Below, piece by piece: positions 16,481 through 24,297 of a stretch of DNA of 36,902 nt (positions are counted from its first letter, which is position 1; each line of letters starts with the position of its first letter). This stretch comes from a bacterium (GTDB lineage Bacteria; Zhuqueibacterota; QNDG01; JABMRT01). A program made the position numbers and the translations under genes. The notes below the pieces were generated by a model. The model was not told the origin of the DNA. It made no database searches and saw only the letters and a list, made by a program, of their open reading frames with translations. Location: assembly GCA_011046415.1 (NCBI GenBank), contig DSAP01000108.1:1-36902 (forward strand), given 5' to 3'.

Positions 16481-18244
16481 ATGATCCGTTTACCCATGAT
16501 GAAACCGTTTCCGGTGTTCGGCCTGTTTATTCTGTTGTCCTCATCGCTCCTGCGCGCGGGCTCGCTGACCGAAGACCGAAAATATCAGCCGGTCGTGATC
16601 AAGGCGAATGCCAGTTATTCCGGGGACGGGGCAAATGTCTCCCTGTTCCGGGGGTTCCTGAACACCTCCGTCGGCGACCTCTACCTGTACCGGTACGGGT
16701 CTTCGGACGGCACGTGGTCCATGATGCCCTACCAGATCGACGAGCGCACGCGCGGCCCGGATCCGGTCAAGGGGGGCGACTCGAGCTGGTTTTATATCAT
16801 CCTCCCGGACTGGTCCGTCCGGGAACATGACGGCCGGTTCAACGGGCTGGACGAACTGGTCTTTCTCATCGGCGACATGGGCGACCGCGCGCCGGCGGAC
16901 GCCTGGATCGACGACGCGGAATCCCGGGCGCACGGCCGCCTCGAACTGACCGTGCAGGATTCCCTCGATCCGGACAAAAAGGCGTACGCCTATCTCTACC
17001 GCTCCGCGACGATCACGGAACCGGTTCCCGCTCCGTACGACTTTGCCTATGATCCCGAAACCGACCGGATCGACACCCGTTATTATTTCCTGAAGCATGA
17101 CCGGCACGGCGTGATCGAAGACATCGGCATCAAGCCGCCCGGCGGCGACGGCCGGGATCTCCTCGACGTCCTCAAGCTGCGTTTTTCCGGCGTCATCGAC
17201 GCCTTTCAACCCCTCGATATCATCCTGACCGAAAACAATTTTGATCTGTTTCCCGACGAGGTCTATACGTCTCCCCGGCCCGTGGTCCGGTTGATCCGCC
17301 AGGCCAAACAGGCCGTCAGAATATTTACCATTCTGCTTGAAGACACCCCGTTTTGGCTGAGGACCCATTATTATCCCTTCAGCGGCACGATCGAGACCGG
17401 CGCCAGCATCTATAAGGAGGATCTGGACGCGATGTTTCCGGACGCCGACATCACGATCGTCATGCGTTACGCCCGGCAGTCGTGGGATTTCAACGAAAAC
17501 GCCCGGGGCATGCGGTTCTTCAATCCCTACAACCGGGACATCCCCGTGGACGGCATGCGGGATGACGTCGATCTGACGGTGGACGTCCCCGTGAACGCCT
17601 GGTCGCTGCTCACGGGCGATCCGGGTTCGATATTCACGCTCATGCAGCTCACGGAACAAAACTGGGACCAGGTCCGACTCTATTATCACGACAGCGCATC
17701 GGGCGGCCAGGCCGATTCGGCCCAGTTCGGCGTATACGACACGGGCGACGGCCGGTCTTTCGGGGATCACGGGATCTGGCTCCGCAATATCGGCCGCGAC
17801 AGCCTGACCTTCGACCTCAACCTCACGACCTATTTCATCCCCGAAAAGAATCTGGACTGGCTGGACGTCGGGCGGATCCGGGACATGGCGCTGAATCCGC
17901 TGGCCATTTCCTCGGCCGTCCAGCCGTTCGTGGAGACCGGGGTGTCGGCCCGGGAGGGGGAAATCCGGGAATTCCGGCTCGAGCAGAATACGCCCAATCC
18001 GTTCAACGGAAGCACGGAAATTCCATTCGCCCTCACGCGGGCGTCCGCCGTCCGTCTCGTCATCCTGGACATCCGCGGACGGACGATACGCACCCTGATT
18101 TCCGGACGCCTCGACGCGGGCGCGCACCGGGCGGTATGGGACGGACGGGACGACCGGTCCGGCCCGGTCTCCTCCGGGATCTATCTCTGCCGGCTCGACA
18201 CGGACGAAGGAGTCCGGACCCGGAAACTGATCCTGACCCAATAA
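16481..18244 (+). CDS. Secreted protein of unknown function with C-terminal FlgD-Ig/type IX sorting-like domain
   Basis: The 587-residue protein has a signal sequence (VFGLFILLSSSLLRAGS). I do not recognise the main body (~30-480). It is rich in aromatic and acidic residues and predicted mostly beta, with segments such as DLYLYRYGSSDGTWSMMPYQ, GLDELVFLIGDMGDRAP and WLRTHYYPFSGTIETGASIY. The last ~85 residues are a sorting-type or FlgD-like Ig domain (FRLEQNTPNPFNGSTEIPFA, then GIYLCRLDTDEGVRTRKL), so the protein is probably delivered to the surface. GGAG lies seven bases from the ATG. It opens an operon with a small envelope protein and a TonB receptor, which suggests it binds or processes the ligand of that receptor. 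A second methionine at residue 6 could be the start. Confidence 0.8.
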   Translation: MIRLPMMKPFPVFGLFILLSSSLLRAGSLTEDRKYQPVVIKANASYSGDGANVSLFRGFLNTSVGDLYLYRYGSSDGTWSMMPYQIDERTRGPDPVKGGDSSWFYIILPDWSVREHDGRFNGLDELVFLIGDMGDRAPADAWIDDAESRAHGRLELTVQDSLDPDKKAYAYLYRSATITEPVPAPYDFAYDPETDRIDTRYYFLKHDRHGVIEDIGIKPPGGDGRDLLDVLKLRFSGVIDAFQPLDIILTENNFDLFPDEVYTSPRPVVRLIRQAKQAVRIFTILLEDTPFWLRTHYYPFSGTIETGASIYKEDLDAMFPDADITIVMRYARQSWDFNENARGMRFFNPYNRDIPVDGMRDDVDLTVDVPVNAWSLLTGDPGSIFTLMQLTEQNWDQVRLYYHDSASGGQADSAQFGVYDTGDGRSFGDHGIWLRNIGRDSLTFDLNLTTYFIPEKNLDWLDVGRIRDMALNPLAISSAVQPFVETGVSAREGEIREFRLEQNTPNPFNGSTEIPFALTRASAVRLVILDIRGRTIRTLISGRLDAGAHRAVWDGRDDRSGPVSSGIYLCRLDTDEGVRTRKLILTQ

Positions 18245-18273
18245 ACGAACTAGGATGAACGGAAAATCCGGTC

Positions 18274-19104
18274 ATGCAATTAAAACTTCATTCCACGTGG
18301 TTGTCCGCCTTTCGGGCCTTTGTATTGCTGTCTGGACTCCTTATCCTTCCCGTGTGCGACATCGACCACGGGATCGCGCCGCTCCCGGGGAAACTCAGCG
18401 TGCAGGTCTTTTTTTTGAACAAGGAAGTCCCCGAACAGACCCAGGGCGTCTATCTGTTCGTCGCGCCGGTCTTCCCGCCCCACGCGATCAACGAGCTGTT
18501 CCTCAGCCCCAATTCCATCCCCCTCGACAACGACACCGTGATGGCGGAGATCGTGCTGCCCTACGGCCATTACGAAGCCGTCGGCCTCTGGTGGTATTCC
18601 ACGCTCACCGAATCGAATCTCGCCGACGTCTTCACCCTGAAGCTGGGACCGGATTTCCTGCCCTATCAATTCGACATCACCCCGGAAAAGCCGCATCACG
18701 AGATCGAGCTCTTCGCCAACCTGGACCGGGTCAACCGTGAATCGTCCCTCGAGGGCACCATCACCTTCAACGGGCCGTTTCCCCCCAACACCCTGGCGAC
18801 CGCCGTCGCGGCCTTCCAGCATGTGCCGCAACGGGACGTGGAGTATTACGTCTGGCTCGAGTCGATCGACTTCAGCGTCGACAGCAACCCGTTCCATTTC
18901 AGGCTGCCGGTGCGCAGCCGGCGCCGGATCCGGTACATCGCGGTCTTCTGGCTCGGCGAGAAAATGGGGCTTCACGAACTCCGCATGCTGGGATTTTACG
19001 AAAATCCCGACGTACCCGGAACCCCCGGGGAATTCCTCCCGAGAACCGGAGAGACCCTTACCGGCGTGGACATCCAGGCGGACTGGGCGAAGGCGGTGCG
19101 ATGA
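18274..19104 (+). CDS. Putative exported envelope protein, function unknown
   Basis: The 276-residue protein begins with a hydrophobic signal (FRAFVLLSGLLILPVC). Cys28 follows a lipobox-like but non-canonical sequence, with Val at the -1 position, so lipidation is uncertain. The mature part looks like two beta domains: KLSVQVFFLNKEVPEQTQGVY, then IVLPYGHYEAVGLWWYS in the first and SSLEGTITFNGPFPPNTLA, then YYVWLESIDFSV in the second. I do not recognise a family. It lies 29 bases after the preceding gene and its stop overlaps the start of the TonB receptor by four bases (ATGA), so it is translated as part of the same operon and probably works with the receptor. Confidence 0.78.
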   Translation: MQLKLHSTWLSAFRAFVLLSGLLILPVCDIDHGIAPLPGKLSVQVFFLNKEVPEQTQGVYLFVAPVFPPHAINELFLSPNSIPLDNDTVMAEIVLPYGHYEAVGLWWYSTLTESNLADVFTLKLGPDFLPYQFDITPEKPHHEIELFANLDRVNRESSLEGTITFNGPFPPNTLATAVAAFQHVPQRDVEYYVWLESIDFSVDSNPFHFRLPVRSRRRIRYIAVFWLGEKMGLHELRMLGFYENPDVPGTPGEFLPRTGETLTGVDIQADWAKAVR

Positions 19105-21314
19105 GACATCAAAAATCCGTTCCGCCCTTCTTTTCTTTTGGGGAATTGTTTTTGAATATCCGTATTCTTTTGTTCGGCATCGGTCTTTTGGGGATTTCCA
19201 ACCTCTTTGCGCAGGGGACGATCACCGGCAGGGCGGTGGACGCCGCCACGGGGAAGCCCCTTCCCGCGGTCAACATCCAGGTGCTGGGCACGGTGCGGGG
19301 GGCGGCGACGGATGGGGCGGGGAATTTCCGGATCACAAACCTGCCTCCCGGCGCCTATGCACTGCGCGCCTCCATGATCGCCTACAAACCGGTCGCCCAG
19401 GATCACGTCGTCGTCCGGCCGGACCGCGAGACCGAGGTCCTTTTCGAGCTGAAGGAGACCCCGATCGAATTCGAACCCATCGTGGTGCTCGGGGGCAGGA
19501 CCAAACAGCGGCTGGATCTCTCCCCGGTCTCCCTCTCCGTGGTCACGTCGCGGGAGATCCGGGCCCGGAACGCCACCAACCTCGTCGACGCCCTCGAATC
19601 CGCGCCGGGAATCCATTTTATCGGCGACCAGATCAACATCCGGGGTTCCACCGGATATACTTTCGGCGCGGGAAACAAGGTGCTGCTGCTGCTCGACGGG
19701 GTGCCGGTCTACGCCAGCGACACGGGACAGTTCAACTGGGACATGCTTCCGCCCCTCGACATCGAACAGATCGAGGTGCTGAAAGGGGCGGGATCGACCC
19801 TGTGGGGCGCCTCGGCCCTGGGGGGCGTGGTCAACGTGATCACACAGGATCCGACGCCCCAGGGACGGCTCATGTTTTCGATGAGCGCGGGGAAATATGA
19901 CAAACCCCATTACAGGGAATGGGAATGGACGGATCACGGCCGTCTCCATTACACCCGGAAGGATGTGAGCTACGGCAGGCGAATCGGCAATGCGGGCCTG
20001 CGACTCTCCGCCGGACACCACGTGTCGACGGGATATACGGAGCTCGGTGATTTCGACAAGTTCAACCTGACCGGTAAATTCGACTACTATTTCCCGCGTT
20101 CGGTCAAGTGGACGACCTACGCCGCCTACAGCCTGATCGACCGCGGATTCTTCATCCAGTGGAAGAGCCAGAACGACCCGTACGAGGTCGATCCCTCGAA
20201 CCTGGACAATTACGCCACCGTCAACCAGCTCAACCTCTATACCCGGCTCGCCGTGCCCTTTTCATCCCGGTTCGGCCTGACCGTGCGCGCCTCCATGGTC
20301 CGTTCGCTCATGGGAAACGAGTTCGGCGAGGGCAGCGGATTCAATCCGGCGATCGGACAGGGCGGGGAGATCCAGGCCGACTGGATTCCGAGTCCCCTCC
20401 ATACCCTCACCGCGGGCGTGCAGTATCAACATGACGCGGGCAGCACGAAATTCATCGGAGACCGCAAGGGATATTTCATCGGCCCCTATATACAGGACGA
20501 ATGGAAGATTCTGCACAATCTCAGGGTGACCGCCGGATTCCGTTACGACCGCTATCAGCTCGTCGGGGGGCTGAAGGAGGATTTGTGGAGTCCCCGGCTG
20601 GGTGTCAACTGGAAGCCGTCCGAACGGTCCAGCGTGCGCGCGTCCGTGGGATCCGGATTCCGGGCCGCCACGATCGTCGAGCGGTTCCTCGAGCTCTCGA
20701 TCATGAATTTCAAGATCCTCCGGAATGAAAACCTGAAGGCGGAACAGGCCTGGGCGTACGACATCGGCGGCCGGTTCTATTTCACCGAGAACTGGAACAT
20801 CGACCTTTCCCTCTTCCTGAACGATTACCGGGAGCTGATCGAGGCCCATCTCGACCTGATCCGGGGGCAGATCCAGTTCCGGAACATCCCCCGCGCCCGC
20901 CTGAAGGGCGTCGAAGCCACGACCCGGTGGGCTTCACCGGTGTTTTTCGCCGGCCGGAACTGGAAGCCGGCGCTCGAGCTGACCCTGACTGCGATGGATC
21001 ACGAGGATCTGAAGTGGAACGAACCGCTTCCCTACCGGCCGAAGGTGATCGGGAACATCAAGGCGCAGATGGAATCCGGCCCCGTCCACGCCGAGGCGGT
21101 TTACCGGTATGCCGGCCGGATCGACGCGGTGAAGGTCTACCCGATCAACGACCGCGTACCCATGAAATTTTTTGACGTGCGTCTTTCATACAGCGTCTGG
21201 AAACTGAAAGTCCTCTGCGGCGTGGTGAATCTCCTCCAGTACAATTACGCCCCCATGGAATCGAACCTCATGCCCATGAGGACGTTCACCTTCGGATTGC
21301 AGGGCGCGTTGTGA
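19101..21314 (+). CDS. TonB-dependent outer-membrane receptor (siderophore/cobalamin-size class)
   Basis: The 737-residue receptor has a signal sequence ending near LFAQ, then a carboxypeptidase-regulatory-like domain (about 39-120: GTITGRAVDAATGKPLPAVN, then RGAATDGAGNFRI). A TonB-box-like PIVVLGG precedes the plug (about 135-255: LVDALESAPGIHFIGDQINI, VLLLLDGVPVYA, and IEVLKGAGSTLWGASALGG). The barrel follows, with typical alternating strands such as YIQDEWKILHNLRVTAGFRYD and RASVGSGFRAATIVERF. Its size and plug resemble BtuB and siderophore-type receptors more than the LacI-linked receptor at 11861, so it may import a metal complex or small ligand; this is inference. The start ATG overlaps the previous stop (ATGA). 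It ends the plus-strand operon. Confidence 0.92.
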   Translation: MRHQKSVPPFFSFGELFLNIRILLFGIGLLGISNLFAQGTITGRAVDAATGKPLPAVNIQVLGTVRGAATDGAGNFRITNLPPGAYALRASMIAYKPVAQDHVVVRPDRETEVLFELKETPIEFEPIVVLGGRTKQRLDLSPVSLSVVTSREIRARNATNLVDALESAPGIHFIGDQINIRGSTGYTFGAGNKVLLLLDGVPVYASDTGQFNWDMLPPLDIEQIEVLKGAGSTLWGASALGGVVNVITQDPTPQGRLMFSMSAGKYDKPHYREWEWTDHGRLHYTRKDVSYGRRIGNAGLRLSAGHHVSTGYTELGDFDKFNLTGKFDYYFPRSVKWTTYAAYSLIDRGFFIQWKSQNDPYEVDPSNLDNYATVNQLNLYTRLAVPFSSRFGLTVRASMVRSLMGNEFGEGSGFNPAIGQGGEIQADWIPSPLHTLTAGVQYQHDAGSTKFIGDRKGYFIGPYIQDEWKILHNLRVTAGFRYDRYQLVGGLKEDLWSPRLGVNWKPSERSSVRASVGSGFRAATIVERFLELSIMNFKILRNENLKAEQAWAYDIGGRFYFTENWNIDLSLFLNDYRELIEAHLDLIRGQIQFRNIPRARLKGVEATTRWASPVFFAGRNWKPALELTLTAMDHEDLKWNEPLPYRPKVIGNIKAQMESGPVHAEAVYRYAGRIDAVKVYPINDRVPMKFFDVRLSYSVWKLKVLCGVVNLLQYNYAPMESNLMPMRTFTFGLQGAL

Positions 21315-21548
21315 TGGGGGCGGGGACAGCTTCTCCAAATGAGTCCCGTGCGGAGGCGAACGGCCCCTGCGGCTGATTCTCTTTCGTGTCGTTTACGGTG
21401 CCTCAATCCGGTTTTCAGCCGGTCGACCGGCGCCTTCCATCCAGCCCCTTGAAACCTGCAAAAACGGCGGGTACATCCCGTTGAGGTCGTCCCGTTTTTT
21501 ACGGGTACCTGCCAAATCCGGGGGGTGTCACACATCCGGGGAACTCAC
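21315..21548. other. Spacer between TonB receptor and cation ATPase
   Basis: The spacer contains no gene. It holds a 14-base palindrome, GCCGGTCGACCGGC (21418-21431), a CCCGT-TTTTT-ACGGG hairpin near 21491-21505, and a direct repeat ATCCGGGG (21516-21523 and 21534-21541). The second copy of that repeat supplies the weak ribosome binding site of the ATPase. The inner hairpin could be closed by GGCGGGTAC/GTACCTGCC. I compared this leader by eye with the yybP-ykoY manganese riboswitch, which often precedes such ATPases, and did not see its conserved core. Confidence 0.35.
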
Positions 21549-24275
21549 ATGGAACACGGATCGACGATTGCAAAAGAAGCATGGCATGCCTTCGGCATGG
21601 ATGAAGTGTATGCCGAACTGGATACCAGTCCTGACGGGTTGAGTACCCGGGAAGCGGAAAAACGCCTCCGGTTCTATGGCGAAAACAAATTACCCGAAGG
21701 GAAAAAGAAGACGATCTGGCACATCATCCTCCATCAACTGCTGAATCCCCTGATCTTTATCCTGATCGCCGCGGCGGTTGCCTCCATCGTCATCGGTGAA
21801 GGAAAAGACGCCCTGTTTATTTTTCTCGTTATCCTCATCAACAGCGTGCTCGGGACCTATCAGGAGTACAATGCCGAAAAAAGCGCATCCGGGTTGCAGA
21901 AGCTGCTTAAAATAAAAGCCCGGGTAAGGCGTGACGGAAAGGAACAGGAAGTCGCATCGGAGGGACTGGTGCCGGGCGACCGGGTTTATCTGGAAACGGG
22001 CATGAAAGTACCTGCCGACATCCGGATCATGGAGGCATCCGGCCTCGAGATAGACGAGAGTTTCCTGACCGGTGAATCACGCGCTTCCCGAAAACAGGCC
22101 CGTATCCTGCGGGAAGACACGGGTGTGGCCGAAAGAACCAACCTGGCTTTCGCCGGCGCAACCGTCCTGTCGGGACGGGGAACCGGGATCGTGGTTTCGA
22201 CCGGTGTTTCGACGCAGGTCGGACAGATCGCACAAAATGTGTATGAAGGCCGGTCCGAAAAACCGCCGCTGATTCTGCGCATGGAGAAATTCATCCGCCA
22301 AATCACGGTGTTCATCCTCTCGCTCAGCGTGATTCTGGCTGTGATACTTCGCATGCAGGGCCTGGACGTTCCGGCGATATTTTTCTTTGTGGTTGCCCTG
22401 GCCGTCTCGGCTATTCCGGAAGGGTTGCCCGTGGCCTTGACGGTTGCCCTCTCCATCGCGACAAAGAGGATGGCGAAACGCAATGTGATCGTCCGGAGGC
22501 TCAATTCGGTCGAGAGCCTCGGCAGTTGTACGGTGATTGCCAGCGATAAAACCGGAACACTGACCGTCAACCAGCAAACGGCAAAGAAAATCATCCTTCC
22601 CGGTGGAAAAGCCTTCTCCGTGACCGGGGAAGGCTATAACGGGGAGGGACGGGGAGTCGACGACGATCATCCCGAAAAAGCCGTCGATTTCAAACAGGAC
22701 GAACGGCTCGCGATCCTGATCCACATCGGCATTTTGGCCAATGAGGCTTCCCTGCAAAAGGAAGAGGACGGATGGACGCATCACGGCGACGCCATGGACG
22801 TCGCATTGCTCGGCATGGGGTATAAACTGGGGGCAGACCCCGGGGAAATCAGGACGCGGTATCCCCTCACCGATAAAATTCCTTATGAATCGGAACGAAA
22901 ATTTTCCGCGGCTTTCTACGAAAAAGAAGGGACGGTTCATGTCGCGGCGAAAGGCGCGGTGGAAACGATCCTGAATTTCTGCGACGGCTTATCGGATGGA
23001 AATTCAGGGAAAGCAATCGACAAGGATGCCATCCTGCGGCAGGCCGACGGGATGGCGGCCAAGGGATACCGGGTTCTTGCTTTTGCGCAGGGAGAGAATC
23101 CTCATTTTGTCAAGAAGGATGACTATGACAATCCGGACATTCCGCCGCTGGTGTTTTACGGGTTGGTGTGTTTCATCGATCCGTTACGGCCTGAGGCGAG
23201 CGAATCCGTCGGGAAATGCAGGAAGGCCGGGATCAGGGTCCTGATGATCACCGGCGATCATCCGGCCACGGCGGCGACCCTGGCAGACGAACTGGGAATC
23301 AGGGATCAGGGACACGGCGTGGTCACCGGACAGATGCTCGCCGAAGCGGACCCGCCCGACAGCCCCGCCTTTGAGAAACTGGTGGCGTCGACAACCGTTT
23401 TTGCACGGGTCTCCCCCATCCAGAAACTGGAAATTGTGGATGTGCTGATCCGGGACGGTGAATTTGTGGCGGTGACCGGCGACGGCGTCAATGACGCCCC
23501 TGCCCTGAAACGGGCCAACATCGGTGTCGCCATGGGGTCGGGGACCGATGTGGCCAAAGAAGCGGGGTCGATGATCGTGATCGATGACGATTTTTCATCG
23601 ATCGTCGCCGGCGTCGAAGAGGGACGCTATGCTTACGACAATGTGCGCAAGGTGGTTTTTCTGCTTTTGTCCACCGGCGCGGCCGAAGTCGTTTTATTCA
23701 TTTTATCCGTTTTGGCCGGGTTGCCCTTGCCTTTGCTTGCGGTTCAGTTGTTATGGCTGAATCTGGTGACGAACGGCATACAGGATGTGGCGCTGGCTTT
23801 CGAGGGCGGAGAACCCGGTACGATGTTCAAAAAACCCAGGAAGCCGTCTGAGGCCCTGATCAATCCGCTCATGATCAAACAAACCGTCGTGTCGAGTATC
23901 ACCATGGGGTCTATCGTGTTCGGGCTGTGGTATTGGCTGAACATGCATGCCCGTATGGATGAAACGCATGCGCGCGATCTCATTTTATTGCTCATGGTGT
24001 TTATGCAGAATTTTCACGCATTCAACAGCCGTTCCGAAACCGTGTCTGCATTTCGGGTTCCCTTAAAAAGAAACTGGATTCTGGTTTTCGGGGTGCTGGC
24101 GGCACAGGGGATTCATATTCACAGCATGCACATACCGGTCATGCAACAGATACTCCGGATCGAACCGGTCACACCGGCCGAATGGGTTTATGTGTTGACA
24201 CTCGCGGTACCCATGCTCCTGGTGATGGAAATATTCAAGGCGGTTTCGAAGCCCGGAACGGGACGACCGGCTTGA
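21549..24275 (+). CDS. P2-type cation-transporting ATPase (calcium-pump-like)
   Basis: The 908-residue pump has the N-terminal cation ATPase domain (GLSTREAEKRLRFYGENKLP), then the actuator motif LTGES. Transmembrane segment 4 carries PEGLP, and the phosphorylation site follows (ASDKTGTLT, Asp333). The hinge reads TGDGVNDAPALKRANIGVAM, and about six membrane helices close the protein. PEGLP is the calcium-pump form. However, segment 6 reads NLVTNGIQDVALAFE where the animal pump has NLVTDG, and segment 5 has STGAAEVV where it has SSNVGEVV. Two calcium-binding residues are therefore changed and the ion is uncertain. I chose the ATG at 21549 over a GTG at 21525. No partner gene is adjacent. Confidence 0.88.
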   Translation: MEHGSTIAKEAWHAFGMDEVYAELDTSPDGLSTREAEKRLRFYGENKLPEGKKKTIWHIILHQLLNPLIFILIAAAVASIVIGEGKDALFIFLVILINSVLGTYQEYNAEKSASGLQKLLKIKARVRRDGKEQEVASEGLVPGDRVYLETGMKVPADIRIMEASGLEIDESFLTGESRASRKQARILREDTGVAERTNLAFAGATVLSGRGTGIVVSTGVSTQVGQIAQNVYEGRSEKPPLILRMEKFIRQITVFILSLSVILAVILRMQGLDVPAIFFFVVALAVSAIPEGLPVALTVALSIATKRMAKRNVIVRRLNSVESLGSCTVIASDKTGTLTVNQQTAKKIILPGGKAFSVTGEGYNGEGRGVDDDHPEKAVDFKQDERLAILIHIGILANEASLQKEEDGWTHHGDAMDVALLGMGYKLGADPGEIRTRYPLTDKIPYESERKFSAAFYEKEGTVHVAAKGAVETILNFCDGLSDGNSGKAIDKDAILRQADGMAAKGYRVLAFAQGENPHFVKKDDYDNPDIPPLVFYGLVCFIDPLRPEASESVGKCRKAGIRVLMITGDHPATAATLADELGIRDQGHGVVTGQMLAEADPPDSPAFEKLVASTTVFARVSPIQKLEIVDVLIRDGEFVAVTGDGVNDAPALKRANIGVAMGSGTDVAKEAGSMIVIDDDFSSIVAGVEEGRYAYDNVRKVVFLLLSTGAAEVVLFILSVLAGLPLPLLAVQLLWLNLVTNGIQDVALAFEGGEPGTMFKKPRKPSEALINPLMIKQTVVSSITMGSIVFGLWYWLNMHARMDETHARDLILLLMVFMQNFHAFNSRSETVSAFRVPLKRNWILVFGVLAAQGIHIHSMHIPVMQQILRIEPVTPAEWVYVLTLAVPMLLVMEIFKAVSKPGTGRPA

Positions 24276-24286
24276 TCGGTCCGTCC
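24261..24286. terminator. Hairpin between convergent ATPase and priA genes
   Basis: GGACGACCG (24261-24269) pairs with CGGT-C-CGTCC (24277-24286) with one bulge. It overlaps the last codons of the ATPase in the 22-base gap before priA. No T-run follows on either strand, so termination is a guess. Confidence 0.3.
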
Positions 24287-24297
24287 GGCGCCGCGGA

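Noticed and set aside
16541-18241. 566-codon open frame on the minus strand opposite the secreted protein gene
   Set aside because: It is a shadow caused by GC-rich codon use. It has no family motifs and is rich in D, R, G, P and V in the way antisense frames are, while the plus-strand frame has a signal sequence and a sorting domain.
21361-21548. Possible yybP-ykoY (manganese) riboswitch before the cation ATPase
   Set aside because: The hairpins present do not show the conserved core of that riboswitch by eye.
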